Shown: in pieces, positions 35,271 through 43,019 of the stretch
Layout: every line of letters starts with the position of its first letter
How positions within the stretch are numbered: the stretch's first letter is position 1
Source of the DNA: Pseudomonas batumici
Lineage (GTDB): Bacteria; Pseudomonadota; Gammaproteobacteria; Pseudomonadales; Pseudomonadaceae
NCBI RefSeq assembly: GCF_000820515.1
Contig: NZ_JXDG01000018.1
Span: 146,830 to 210,829 of the forward strand
Length of the DNA stretch: 64,000 bases
Direction of reading: 5' to 3'
The notes under the pieces: generated by a model
Databases searched by the model: none
What the model saw: the letters and a program-made list of their open reading frames with translations, nothing else
What the model was told of the DNA's origin: nothing
Made by a program: the position numbers and the translations under genes

Positions 35271-35419
35271 CCGGGACATCCTTCGCATGATCGACGAAAA
35301 TGAGTAGACAACAATTGTACACCGACACGGCGCCGGCAAGGGAGACCGCGTACCGGGACAATCGTAACGAGACAGGTACGGTACAGGTTGCCCCGCTCCT
35401 ACACCTACAGAGACGGGGG

Positions 35420-35713
35420 TCAGAGTTCGAAGCGCAGCTCCGGCCAGATCGGCGGCGTACCGCGCTTCTGCGATTCGAGAATCGCCCGGCACAAGGGACA
35501 CAGGCGCTGGTCGCGGAAAATCGAGCGGTCCACCCCCGACCACCGCGGCTGCGCCGGTAACAAGGTGCCGCACAGCGTCCGATCGGCCGAACCGCCCAGT
35601 TCCAGCTGACGCGCGACCAGGTGCACGCGTACTTCCTGACAGGCGAACAGATCGAGCTGCTCGTCGGGTTCGATCAGTTGGTAGGCAAACAAGGACCAGG
35701 CGGGACGCTGCAT
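35420..35713 (-). CDS. Conserved hypothetical protein with CxxC pair
   Basis: A 97-residue soluble protein that I do not recognise by function. It contains FACQEVRVHLVARQLELGG, CGTLLP and a C-terminal CPLC pair, so a zinc site made of three or four cysteines is possible. There is no signal peptide or membrane segment. ATG 35713 has GGAG six bases upstream. In P. aeruginosa a hypothetical gene occupies the same place between the L,D-transpeptidase and tesA, so the gene is conserved in the genus. Confidence 0.75.
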   Translation of the reverse strand: MQRPAWSLFAYQLIEPDEQLDLFACQEVRVHLVARQLELGGSADRTLCGTLLPAQPRWSGVDRSIFRDQRLCPLCRAILESQKRGTPPIWPELRFEL

Positions 35714-35768
35714 CGGGGGCTCCAAATCGGGGGCGCCACCATAGCCCAAAGACAGCCGCTAGAAAAGC

Positions 35769-36374
35769 TCAAAGCAGCGGTTTGAGCCTCGGCCAGACGT
35801 TATCGAGCAGCTTGCCCTGACCAGCGGGCGCCGGATGAATCCCGTCGGCCTGCATCAGCTCGGGATGGCCACCGATGCCCTCGAGGAAAAACGGCACCAG
35901 CGCGATGTTTTTCTCCTGGGCCAGCTCGGCGTAGACCCGGGCGAAGGCCTCATTGTAGCGGGGACCATAATTGGGCGGAAGCTGCATCCCAAGCAGCAGG
36001 ACTTTTGCTCCTACGGCCTGGGACCTGTCGATCATTAATGCAAGATTTTGTTTCAATTGCGTTGGCAACTGCCCACGCAGGCCATCGTTGCCGCCCAACT
36101 CGAGCACCACCACCTGCGGCTTGTGCTCTGCAAGCAGCGCGGGCAGCCGCTCCCGCCCGCCCGCGCTGGTGTCGCCACTGATGGACGCATTGACCACCTG
36201 GTCGGTGAAACCTTCGGCCTTCAGGCGCTTTTCCAGCAGGGAGACCCATCCCACACGGGTATCCAGGCCGAAACCCGCGCTGATACTATCCCCGACGATC
36301 AGCACTGTACCCGCCGCCGCGCTCTGGGCCATGCACATCAAGGCCAGGCCGGCACTCAAAAACCACATTCGCAT
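35769..36374 (-). CDS. tesA: Periplasmic multifunctional lysophospholipase/thioesterase TesA
   Basis: TesA is an SGNH hydrolase of the periplasm with thioesterase, arylesterase and lysophospholipase activity. The 201-residue precursor has a signal peptide (about 1-21), then VLIVGDSISAG with nucleophile Ser30, LGGNDGLRG with the oxyanion asparagine, and DGIHPAPAGQ with Asp177 and His180. ATG 36374 has GGAG six bases upstream; an in-frame ATG at 36386 overlaps the divergent ABC gene start. The tesA-ybbA-ybbP arrangement is shared with E. coli. Confidence 0.95.
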   Translation of the reverse strand: MRMWFLSAGLALMCMAQSAAAGTVLIVGDSISAGFGLDTRVGWVSLLEKRLKAEGFTDQVVNASISGDTSAGGRERLPALLAEHKPQVVVLELGGNDGLRGQLPTQLKQNLALMIDRSQAVGAKVLLLGMQLPPNYGPRYNEAFARVYAELAQEKNIALVPFFLEGIGGHPELMQADGIHPAPAGQGKLLDNVWPRLKPLL

Positions 36375-36384
36375 CGGATTCTCC

Positions 36385-37068
36385 ATGGGCGAAAGCATTC
36401 TCACCGCGCAGAACCTTAGCAAAGTGGTTCCCAGCACGGAAGGTGAACTGACCATCCTGCACCCCTTGAGCCTGACCTTGAGCAAGGGCGACAGCCTGGC
36501 CATCGTCGGCGCTTCCGGTTCCGGCAAATCGACCCTGCTGGGCCTGCTCGCCGGCCTCGACCTGCCCAGCGACGGCGAAGTCACCCTGGCCGGGCGAGCC
36601 CTGAGCGCCCTCGACGAAGACCAGCGCGCGCGCATCCGCGCCGAGCACGTGGGCTTCGTGTTCCAGAGTTTCCAACTGCTGGACAGCCTCAATGCCCTGG
36701 AAAACGTCATGCTGCCCCTGGAGCTGGACGGTCGCCTCGATGCCCGCGAACGCGCCCGCGACCTGCTGGAGCGGGTCGGCCTGGGCCGGCGCCTGACCCA
36801 TTCGCCCCGCCAGTTGTCCGGCGGCGAACAGCAACGGGTCGCCATTGCCCGGGCCTTCGCCGCCGAGCCGGACGTGCTGTTCGCCGACGAACCCACCGGC
36901 AACCTCGACAGCCACACCGGCGAGCGCATCAGCGACCTGCTGTTCGAACTGAACCAGGAACGCGGCACCACCCTGGTGCTGGTGACCCACGACGAACGCC
37001 TGGCCCATCGCTGCCGGCGCCTGATCCGTCTTGACGCCGGCCATCTGGTCGGCCCCCTGGAGCCTTGA
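36385..37068 (+). CDS. ABC transporter ATP-binding protein (YbbA/LolD-like)
   Basis: The 227-residue ATPase has Walker A GASGSGKST (42-50), the signature LSGGEQQRVAIARA, Walker B VLFADEPTG and the switch histidine in LVTHD. It belongs to the MacB/LolD subfamily, which powers lipoprotein release or efflux from the inner membrane rather than import. It is paired with the large FtsX-type permease that follows; the two share one base (TGATG). The physiological substrate of this YbbA-YbbP-type pair is unknown. It is divergent from tesA, with only 10 bp between chosen starts. Confidence 0.92.
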   Translation: MGESILTAQNLSKVVPSTEGELTILHPLSLTLSKGDSLAIVGASGSGKSTLLGLLAGLDLPSDGEVTLAGRALSALDEDQRARIRAEHVGFVFQSFQLLDSLNALENVMLPLELDGRLDARERARDLLERVGLGRRLTHSPRQLSGGEQQRVAIARAFAAEPDVLFADEPTGNLDSHTGERISDLLFELNQERGTTLVLVTHDERLAHRCRRLIRLDAGHLVGPLEP

Positions 37069-39572
37069 TGGCACGCCTGCCGCTGTTGCGCCTGTTCAGC
37101 CTCGCCATCCGCCAACTCCTGCGCGACGCCCGCGCCGGTGAACTGCGAGTGCTGTTCTTCGCCCTGCTGGTGGCGGTCGCGGCCAGCACCGCGATCGGCT
37201 ACTTCGGCGCACGCCTGAACGGCGCGATGCTGCTGCGGGCCACCGAATTCCTCGCCGCCGACCTGGTGCTCGACGGCACCTCCGGCGCCCGTCCGGAACA
37301 GCTCCAGACCGGCCGCGACCTGGGACTTGCCCATGCACGGGCAGTCGAATTCTCCAGCGTGATCGCCACGGACAATGGCATCCAGCTGTCGAGCATCAAG
37401 GCCACGGACGAACACTACCCGCTACGCGGCGAACTCAAGAGCGCCGCCGCGCCCTTCGGCGTCGAGACCGCCGGCGGCGGCCCCGCACCCGGTGAGGCCT
37501 GGGTCGAGGCGCGACTATTGACTGCGCTGGACCTGAAGATCGGCGACAGCATCGATGTCGGCCTGAAGACCGTGCGCCTGGCCCGGGTCCTGACCTACGA
37601 GCCGGATCGCGCCGGCAATTTCTACAGCCTGACGCCACGGGTGCTGATCAACCTCGCCGACCTCGACGCCACCGGTGTGGTCCAGCCCGGCAGCCGGGTC
37701 GACTACCGCGAACTGTGGCGCGGCTCGGCGAACGCCCTGGCCACCTACCGCGAACTGATCAAGCCGGGCCTGGCGCCGAACCAGCGCCTGCTGGACGCCC
37801 GCGACGGCAACCAGCAGATCGGCGGCGCCCTGGGCAAGGCCGAGCGCTACCTGAACATGGCCAGCCTGGTGGCGGTGCTGCTGTCCGGCGTCGCCGTGGC
37901 CCTCAGCGCCAACCGTTTCGCCGCCCGCCGCTTCGACGCCAGTGCGCTGCTGCGCTGCCTGGGCCTGTCGCGCCGGGAAACCATGAGCCTGTTCAGCCTG
38001 CAACTGGCGATCCTCGGCGTGCTGGCCAGCGTCAGCGGCGCCCTGCTCGGTTGGCTCGCCCAGCTGGGCCTGTTCTACCTGCTGCATGAGCTGCTGCCCG
38101 CCGACGTACCGCCGGGTGGGCTGATGCCGGCGCTCGCGGGGATCGGCACCGGGCTGGTGGCACTGGCCGGGTTCGCCCTGCCACCCCTGGCCGCCTTGGG
38201 TCGGGTGCCACCGCTGCGGGTATTGCGCCGCGACCTGCTGCCGATCCCGGCCAGCACCTGGCTGGTCTATGGCGCGGCCTTGCTGGCCCTGGGCCTGATC
38301 ATGTGGCGCCTGAGCCTGGACCTGCTGCTGACCTTCGCCCTGCTCGGCGGCGGCGTGGTGGCCGCGCTGGTCCTCGGCGGCCTGTTGCTGCTCGGGCTGC
38401 AAAGCCTGCGCCGGCTGCTGGCCAGGGCCTCGTTGCCCTGGCGGCTGGGCCTGGGCCAGTTGCTGCGCCATCCGCTGGCGGCGGCCGGACAATCCCTGGC
38501 GTTCGGCCTGATCCTGCTGTCCATGGCGCTGATCGCCCTGCTGCGCGGCGAGCTGCTCGACACCTGGCAGAACCAGTTGCCGAAGAACGCACCGAACTAT
38601 TTCGCCCTGAACATCCTGCCGGCGGACAAGGAGGGTTTCCGCGACCACCTGATCAAGCTCGCGGCCCAGTCAGCACCGATCTATCCGGTGGTGCCGGGGC
38701 GCCTGATCAGCATCAACGGCACGCCGGTGCAGGAAATCGTCAGCAAGGACTCCGGCGGCGATCGCGCCACCCAGCGCGATCTCAGCCTGACCTGGGCCGC
38801 CGACCTGCCGCCGGGCAACAGCCTGACCGCCGGCAGCTGGTGGCCGGACAAACCCAGCGGGGACATTCCCGGCGTCTCGGTGGAAGCCAAGGTCGCCCTG
38901 AGCCTGAAGCTCAAGCTCGGCGACCACCTGGTGTTCAGCGTCGGCGGGGTCAACCGCGAGGCCGTGGTCAGCAGCCTGCGCAGCATCAACTGGGACAATT
39001 TCCAGCCGAACTTCTTCATGATCTTCCAGCCCGGCACCCTGCAGGACCTGCCGGCGACCTACCTCACCAGCTTCTACCTGGCACCGGGTCACGACAGGGA
39101 CATCGTCGAACTGTCCCGGGCCTTCCCGGCGGTGACCATCCTGCAAGTCGAGGCCCTGCTGGAGCAACTGCGCAGCATCCTGGCGCAGGTCACCTTCGCC
39201 GTGGAGTACGTGCTGCTGTTCGTCCTCGCGGCGGGGATGGCGGTGCTGTTCTCCGGCTTGCAGGCGACCCTGGACGAACGTATCCGCCAAGGCGCCCTGC
39301 TGCGGGCGCTGGGGGCCGGACGGCCACTGCTGGTCAAGGCACGGCGGATCGAATTCGGCCTGCTGGGGGCGGTCAGCGGCCTGCTGGCCGCCCTGGGCGC
39401 GGAACTGGTGAGCTGGGTGCTCTACCGGTTCGCCTTCGACCTGCCGTGGCACCCCCATGCCTGGCTGTTGCTGCTGCCGCTGATCGGTGCGCTGATGGTC
39501 GGCGGCGCGGGCGTGTTCGGCACCCGCCGGGCGCTCAATGCCAGCCCACTGACAGTGCTGCGCGAGGGCTGA
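37068..39572 (+). CDS. ABC transporter permease, FtsX/YbbP type
   Basis: The 834-residue inner membrane protein has an N-terminal helix (about 20-40), a large periplasmic domain and three further helices, then a central cluster. A second periplasmic domain (about 500-700) and a final FtsX-type helix set (about 715-815) follow. This ten-helix, double-FtsX layout matches YbbP. It works with the ATPase just upstream, with which it overlaps by one base. The start is ATG 37068. Transport substrate is unknown; lipid or lipoprotein handling is likely from the subfamily and from neighbouring tesA. Confidence 0.9.
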   Translation: MARLPLLRLFSLAIRQLLRDARAGELRVLFFALLVAVAASTAIGYFGARLNGAMLLRATEFLAADLVLDGTSGARPEQLQTGRDLGLAHARAVEFSSVIATDNGIQLSSIKATDEHYPLRGELKSAAAPFGVETAGGGPAPGEAWVEARLLTALDLKIGDSIDVGLKTVRLARVLTYEPDRAGNFYSLTPRVLINLADLDATGVVQPGSRVDYRELWRGSANALATYRELIKPGLAPNQRLLDARDGNQQIGGALGKAERYLNMASLVAVLLSGVAVALSANRFAARRFDASALLRCLGLSRRETMSLFSLQLAILGVLASVSGALLGWLAQLGLFYLLHELLPADVPPGGLMPALAGIGTGLVALAGFALPPLAALGRVPPLRVLRRDLLPIPASTWLVYGAALLALGLIMWRLSLDLLLTFALLGGGVVAALVLGGLLLLGLQSLRRLLARASLPWRLGLGQLLRHPLAAAGQSLAFGLILLSMALIALLRGELLDTWQNQLPKNAPNYFALNILPADKEGFRDHLIKLAAQSAPIYPVVPGRLISINGTPVQEIVSKDSGGDRATQRDLSLTWAADLPPGNSLTAGSWWPDKPSGDIPGVSVEAKVALSLKLKLGDHLVFSVGGVNREAVVSSLRSINWDNFQPNFFMIFQPGTLQDLPATYLTSFYLAPGHDRDIVELSRAFPAVTILQVEALLEQLRSILAQVTFAVEYVLLFVLAAGMAVLFSGLQATLDERIRQGALLRALGAGRPLLVKARRIEFGLLGAVSGLLAALGAELVSWVLYRFAFDLPWHPHAWLLLLPLIGALMVGGAGVFGTRRALNASPLTVLREG

Positions 39573-39607
39573 TAGACTCAACACCTTGTTTCGCCTGGGG
39601 AATGCAG

Positions 39608-40105
39608 ATGAGTCGCTACCGCCCGCCGCGCACCGCCGGCACCGCCCTGATCACTCCCGAGGGCGAGGCCCGCATGCGCGCCGAGCTGCACGAGCTGTGG
39701 CACGTGCGCCGTCCCCAGGTCACCCAGTCGGTCAGCGAAGCGGCGGCCCAGGGCGATCGCTCGGAGAACGCCGAGTACACCTACGGCAAGAAGATGCTGC
39801 GCGAGATCGACAGCCGCGTGCGTTTCCTGACCAAGCGCCTGGAAAGTCTGAAGGTGGTCGGCGAACGACCCAGCGACCTGAACAAGGTGTACTTCGGCGC
39901 CTGGGTCACCATCGAGGACGAGGACGGCAAGGAATCGCGCTATCGCATCGTCGGGCCGGACGAACTGGACCTCAAGCAGAACCTGATCAGCATCGACTCG
40001 CCCCTGGCCCGCGCACTGATCGGCAAGGCGCTGGACGCCGAGATCCGGGTCATGACGCCCACCGGCGAGCAGACCGTCTACATCACCGCCATCGACTATC
40101 CCTGA
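39608..40105 (+). CDS. greB: Transcription elongation factor GreB
   Basis: GreB rescues backtracked RNA polymerase by stimulating transcript cleavage. The 165-residue protein has the N-terminal coiled coil (about 18-80) with the acidic-tip pattern QGDRSENAEYTYGKKMLREI and the C-terminal FKBP-like domain (VYFGAWVTIEDEDGKESRYR, SIDSPLARALIGK). The YGKK...EIDSRVRFLTKRLE sequence separates GreB from GreA. ATG 39608 has GGGG seven bases upstream. Its last ten bases overlap the end of the convergent LysR gene. Confidence 0.95.
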   Translation: MSRYRPPRTAGTALITPEGEARMRAELHELWHVRRPQVTQSVSEAAAQGDRSENAEYTYGKKMLREIDSRVRFLTKRLESLKVVGERPSDLNKVYFGAWVTIEDEDGKESRYRIVGPDELDLKQNLISIDSPLARALIGKALDAEIRVMTPTGEQTVYITAIDYP

Positions 40106-40995
40106 GCCTTGTCAGGCCCATAGAACTCGACCATGTAATCGACGAACACCCGGACCTTGGGGGCCAGGTGCCGGGATTGCGGGTACAGTGCGAAATAGTG
40201 GCGCTCGCCCAGGGAATACTGGGGCAGGATCGCCACCAGCCGCCCCTGGGCCAGGTCGTTGCGCACCGTGGCGTGGGTGAACGACGCGATCCCCGCCCCG
40301 GCCAGCGTTGCCGAATGCAGCGCGCTGATGGTATTGGTCCTGAACCACCCCGCCGGGGCAATATTCATCGACTCACCCCGTGCCGAAGCCAGTTGCCAAC
40401 CCGAGGTGGCGCCGACAAAGCTCAACAGGCGATGCCCCGTGAGTTCCTGCGCGGTGCGTGGCAGGCCGTGTTCGCGGACATAGGCCGGCGACGCCACCAG
40501 GACCTGTTTCGAGACCGTCAGGGTCCGCGCCACCAGCGTCGTATCGTCCAAGGCCCCGGCGATGCGCAGGGCCACGTCGAAGCCCTCGGCCAGCAGGTCG
40601 ACGAAGCGGTCATCGCAACACAACTCCAGCTCGATGTCCGGGTAGCGTTTCTGAAATCCGGGCAGCCAGTGGGGCAGATCCAGGGTCCCCACCACCAACG
40701 GCACACTGACCCGCAACAGGCCTCCAGGCCGCTGGTGCCCCTGGGCCATGGCCCGGGAAGCCGCGTCGATCCGTTCCAGGATATCCACGCAGGCGCTGTA
40801 GTACTGCTCGCCCGCCCCGGTCAGGCTGAAACGCCGGGTATTGCGGTTGATCAGTTGCACACCCAGCTCACCCTCCAGCTGCTGCAACTGCCGTGACATC
40901 GTCGAATGGGTGGTATCCAGGCGCTCCGCCGCCGCGGAAAAGCCTCCGCTCTCGACGATACAACGAAAGGCACGCATCGCGGCGAGCTGGTTCAT
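40096..40995 (-). CDS. LysR-family transcriptional regulator
   Basis: The 299-residue protein has an N-terminal helix-turn-helix (about 15-45: SAAAERLDTTHSTMSRQLQQ) and a periplasmic-binding-type effector domain (about 90-290). It resembles the CrgA/AaeR-like group that often controls adjacent detoxification or redox genes. The isochorismatase-like gene lies 31 bp upstream on the same strand, so the two may be cotranscribed. The gene ends inside the 3' end of convergent greB, a 10-bp overlap. The inducer is unknown. Confidence 0.88.
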   Translation of the reverse strand: MNQLAAMRAFRCIVESGGFSAAAERLDTTHSTMSRQLQQLEGELGVQLINRNTRRFSLTGAGEQYYSACVDILERIDAASRAMAQGHQRPGGLLRVSVPLVVGTLDLPHWLPGFQKRYPDIELELCCDDRFVDLLAEGFDVALRIAGALDDTTLVARTLTVSKQVLVASPAYVREHGLPRTAQELTGHRLLSFVGATSGWQLASARGESMNIAPAGWFRTNTISALHSATLAGAGIASFTHATVRNDLAQGRLVAILPQYSLGERHYFALYPQSRHLAPKVRVFVDYMVEFYGPDKAQG

Positions 40996-41026
40996 TCAAG
41001 CGTTGCCCCAGGGATTGGCGAGTGAA

Positions 41027-41764
41027 TCAGCGTGTCGGCAAGGCGACGATCTGCGAGGTGCTCAACACATCGCCGAAGGTGTCCTCGATTTCGGCCAGGG
41101 CCGCCTCGTGCAGCGCGTCCTTGCTCACGGACTGGCCATTGAAACGCTCGATGGCACGGGTCGCGGTGGCGTCGGATGCTACCACAACGTCATAGCCCAA
41201 CGGCACGGCGTCACGGGCGGCACCGGCCACGCAGGCATGGGTCATGAGCCCGGTGACGATCAGGGTCTTGACCTTGGCTTTCTTCAGTTGGGCGTCCAGA
41301 TCGGTGCTGGCGAAAACACTGACGCTGGTCTTGCGCAGGACCTTGTCCTGGGGGCGCGGCTTCATCAGCGGATGAAAATCCACCGTCTGGCCATCCAGGG
41401 CGAACAGCGCGGAGCCCGCCGGGGCGACGTGCTGCACATGAATCACCGGGATCTTTTCCCTGTCGGCGAAATCGATCAGGCGCCGGGTGTTCTGCAGCGC
41501 CTGCAAGCCATCGGGAATCGGCAGCCGGCCGCTGAAGTATTCGTTCTGGAAGTCGATCACCAGCAGTGCGCTGGTCTTCGGGTCGAGGCGATCGATCGGC
41601 GTGACACCGGACAGGGCGCGCAGGGTCGGATGCGGGTTGACCGGTGTGTCGGCGGCGACCGCGAACGGCCCGCCCAGCAGCCCGAGGCCAACGGCCAAGG
41701 CCTTGAGGGTAGCGGAGAAAGAACGACGGGGTTGAGCGAGGTTGAACAGGCTGATGGTGGTCAT
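41027..41764 (-). CDS. Exported isochorismatase-like cysteine hydrolase with Tat-like signal
   Basis: The 245-residue protein has an N-terminal targeting sequence (about 1-38) that includes PRRSFSATLKALAVG, close to a twin-arginine motif, followed by a hydrophobic stretch and an AVAAD cleavage region. The mature part is an isochorismatase-fold hydrolase: ALLVIDFQNEYF with the catalytic Asp, VLRKTSVSVFASTDLD with the Lys, and VTGLMTHACVAGAARDA with the catalytic Cys. Most family members are cytoplasmic, so export is notable. Substrate is unknown. ATG 41764 has AGGA nine bases upstream. Confidence 0.82.
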   Translation of the reverse strand: MTTISLFNLAQPRRSFSATLKALAVGLGLLGGPFAVAADTPVNPHPTLRALSGVTPIDRLDPKTSALLVIDFQNEYFSGRLPIPDGLQALQNTRRLIDFADREKIPVIHVQHVAPAGSALFALDGQTVDFHPLMKPRPQDKVLRKTSVSVFASTDLDAQLKKAKVKTLIVTGLMTHACVAGAARDAVPLGYDVVVASDATATRAIERFNGQSVSKDALHEAALAEIEDTFGDVLSTSQIVALPTR

Positions 41765-41916
41765 GACGAGGCGTCCTGTTGAGCACATGAGTTGACTGGA
41801 GGGCCAGTCTAGGAAGGGCTCCCTGTCTCAACAACGCACAAACCGGCACAATATCTGTTTGAAAATCGCACAGATAAAGCCTGTCGAATCCTGGCTCGAA
41901 TGTCTCGGGGCAGACC

Positions 41917-42225
41917 TTAGCGTCGTGTGATCAAACCCTGGCGGGCAACGCGGGTGAGCTGTCGGATCACCGCTTCGGCGTGCTCGGCATCCGGCGCCTG
42001 GATCACCGCCAGGTCGAAGCTGTCATCGGCAAAACGGGCCAGGGAATCGCCGTCCTCGACGAACTGGATCAGGAAGGCCGAAGCTTGACCCTTGCGTCGC
42101 GGCCAGCCATCGAGATAGCGCAGCAGCGTGGGCTGATGATTACCGCCAAGGAGGATTTTAGGGTTGCGAAAAGGCAGGTTCGCCGTGATCGGCGCAAGAC
42201 GTACTACGGGGCGTGGATTGTTCAA
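41917..42225 (-). CDS. Hypothetical protein, possibly methyltransferase-like fragment
   Basis: A protein of about 102 residues starting from TTG 42225 (protein LNNPRPVVRLAPITANLPFR), with GGAG nine bases before it. The frame is open to 42354, but the upstream part has no clear start or coding character. FADDSFDLAVIQAPDAEHAE followed by VIRQLTRVARQGLI loosely resembles the motif IV and post-motif part of SAM-dependent methyltransferases. No SAM-binding glycine loop is present, so it is either a degenerate relative or unrelated. A separate tiny reading frame with a strong ribosome site lies just upstream. Confidence 0.55.
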   Translation of the reverse strand: MNNPRPVVRLAPITANLPFRNPKILLGGNHQPTLLRYLDGWPRRKGQASAFLIQFVEDGDSLARFADDSFDLAVIQAPDAEHAEAVIRQLTRVARQGLITRR

Positions 42226-42286
42226 AGTGCGTGTCTCCGCCTCAACGATCTGCCGGGCAGGTGTGAGGCAACACCGAACCAGCGCT

Positions 42287-42376
42287 TTAGCGGTATTTCG
42301 AAGCCTGTCGCAAGCTTCTGTCGGCGGTCTTTCGACCTGCCTGGCGCCCCGCAAGTAGCTGTTTAAATCGGCGCAT
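42287..42376 (-). CDS. Possible 29-residue basic peptide gene
   Basis: ATG 42376 is preceded by AGGA at seven bases, one of the better ribosome sites in the area. The frame reads MRRFKQLLAGRQAGRKTADR plus nine residues before TAA. It is strongly basic and has no signal peptide. It lies 61 bp upstream of the TTG start of the next hypothetical gene, on the same strand. It could be a leader peptide, a small protein, or the displaced start of the downstream gene after a frameshift. Confidence 0.35.
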   Translation of the reverse strand: MRRFKQLLAGRQAGRKTADRSLRQASKYR

Positions 42377-42426
42377 GTCTCAATCCTAGAGAAGCCGGTA
42401 GCTGGCTGTCAAGAATCCCCCACAAC

Positions 42427-42452
42427 GAAAAAGCCCGCAAAAATGCGGGCTT
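42427..42452 (-). terminator. Terminator of the DoxX gene
   Basis: On the minus strand AAGCCCGCA pairs over 9 bp with TGCGGGCTT around a 4-base loop, and a TTT run follows. It lies 29 bp past the doxX-type stop codon. Confidence 0.88.
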
Positions 42453-42480
42453 GTTTCATTGCGCGGAGCGCGTGCCAGTC

Positions 42481-42918
42481 TTACGAACGGGCGATGGCCC
42501 CATCCGCCGAGAACTTGCCAGCACCTTCGGTCAGTACCACGAGCGTGCCACCCAACAGGGCCAGGGCGAATTCATAACCATTGTTGGCCATGAACAGACC
42601 GTTGTGGATATGTACCGAGAAGATCGCCACCAGCAAGGTGAAGGTCAGGCCCAGCGCGGCCGGACGGGCCAACAGGCCGATGATCAGGGCCAGGCCGCCG
42701 AAGAACTCGGTGCCACCCGCCAGCAGGGCCATCAGGTGACCCGGCGCCAGGCCGATACTCTCCATCCATTGCGCCGTCCCGGCCAGGCCGTAACCGCCGA
42801 ACAGGCCGAAGAGCTTCTGCGCCCCATGGGCGGCGAAGATGATCCCGACGAAAATGCGCAGGACAGTCAGGCCATAGCCGGCACGGGTGTTCAGGACGCG
42901 GTTGCTCAAGGTGCTCAT
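42481..42918 (-). CDS. DoxX-family inner membrane protein
   Basis: The 145-residue protein has four membrane helices (about 15-35, 55-75, 78-98 and 108-130) and the DoxX pattern LRIFVGIIFAAHGAQKLFG near the start and GGTEFFGGLALIIGLLARPA in the middle. DoxX-like proteins are linked to redox and sulfur stress, but their activity is poorly defined. ATG 42918 has AAGGA eight bases upstream. The gene has its own terminator and is separated by about 100 AT-rich bases from mltF2, so it is probably transcribed alone. Confidence 0.88.
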   Translation of the reverse strand: MSTLSNRVLNTRAGYGLTVLRIFVGIIFAAHGAQKLFGLFGGYGLAGTAQWMESIGLAPGHLMALLAGGTEFFGGLALIIGLLARPAALGLTFTLLVAIFSVHIHNGLFMANNGYEFALALLGGTLVVLTEGAGKFSADGAIARS

Positions 42919-43019
42919 GGGTGAATCCTTTTTAATGCTGGGGTTGATGGACCTCATATTAATCAGTTTTCAAAAAGTAAAAAGCGCAAAAACCTTCACT
43001 AAACAATCGATTTTTTCGA

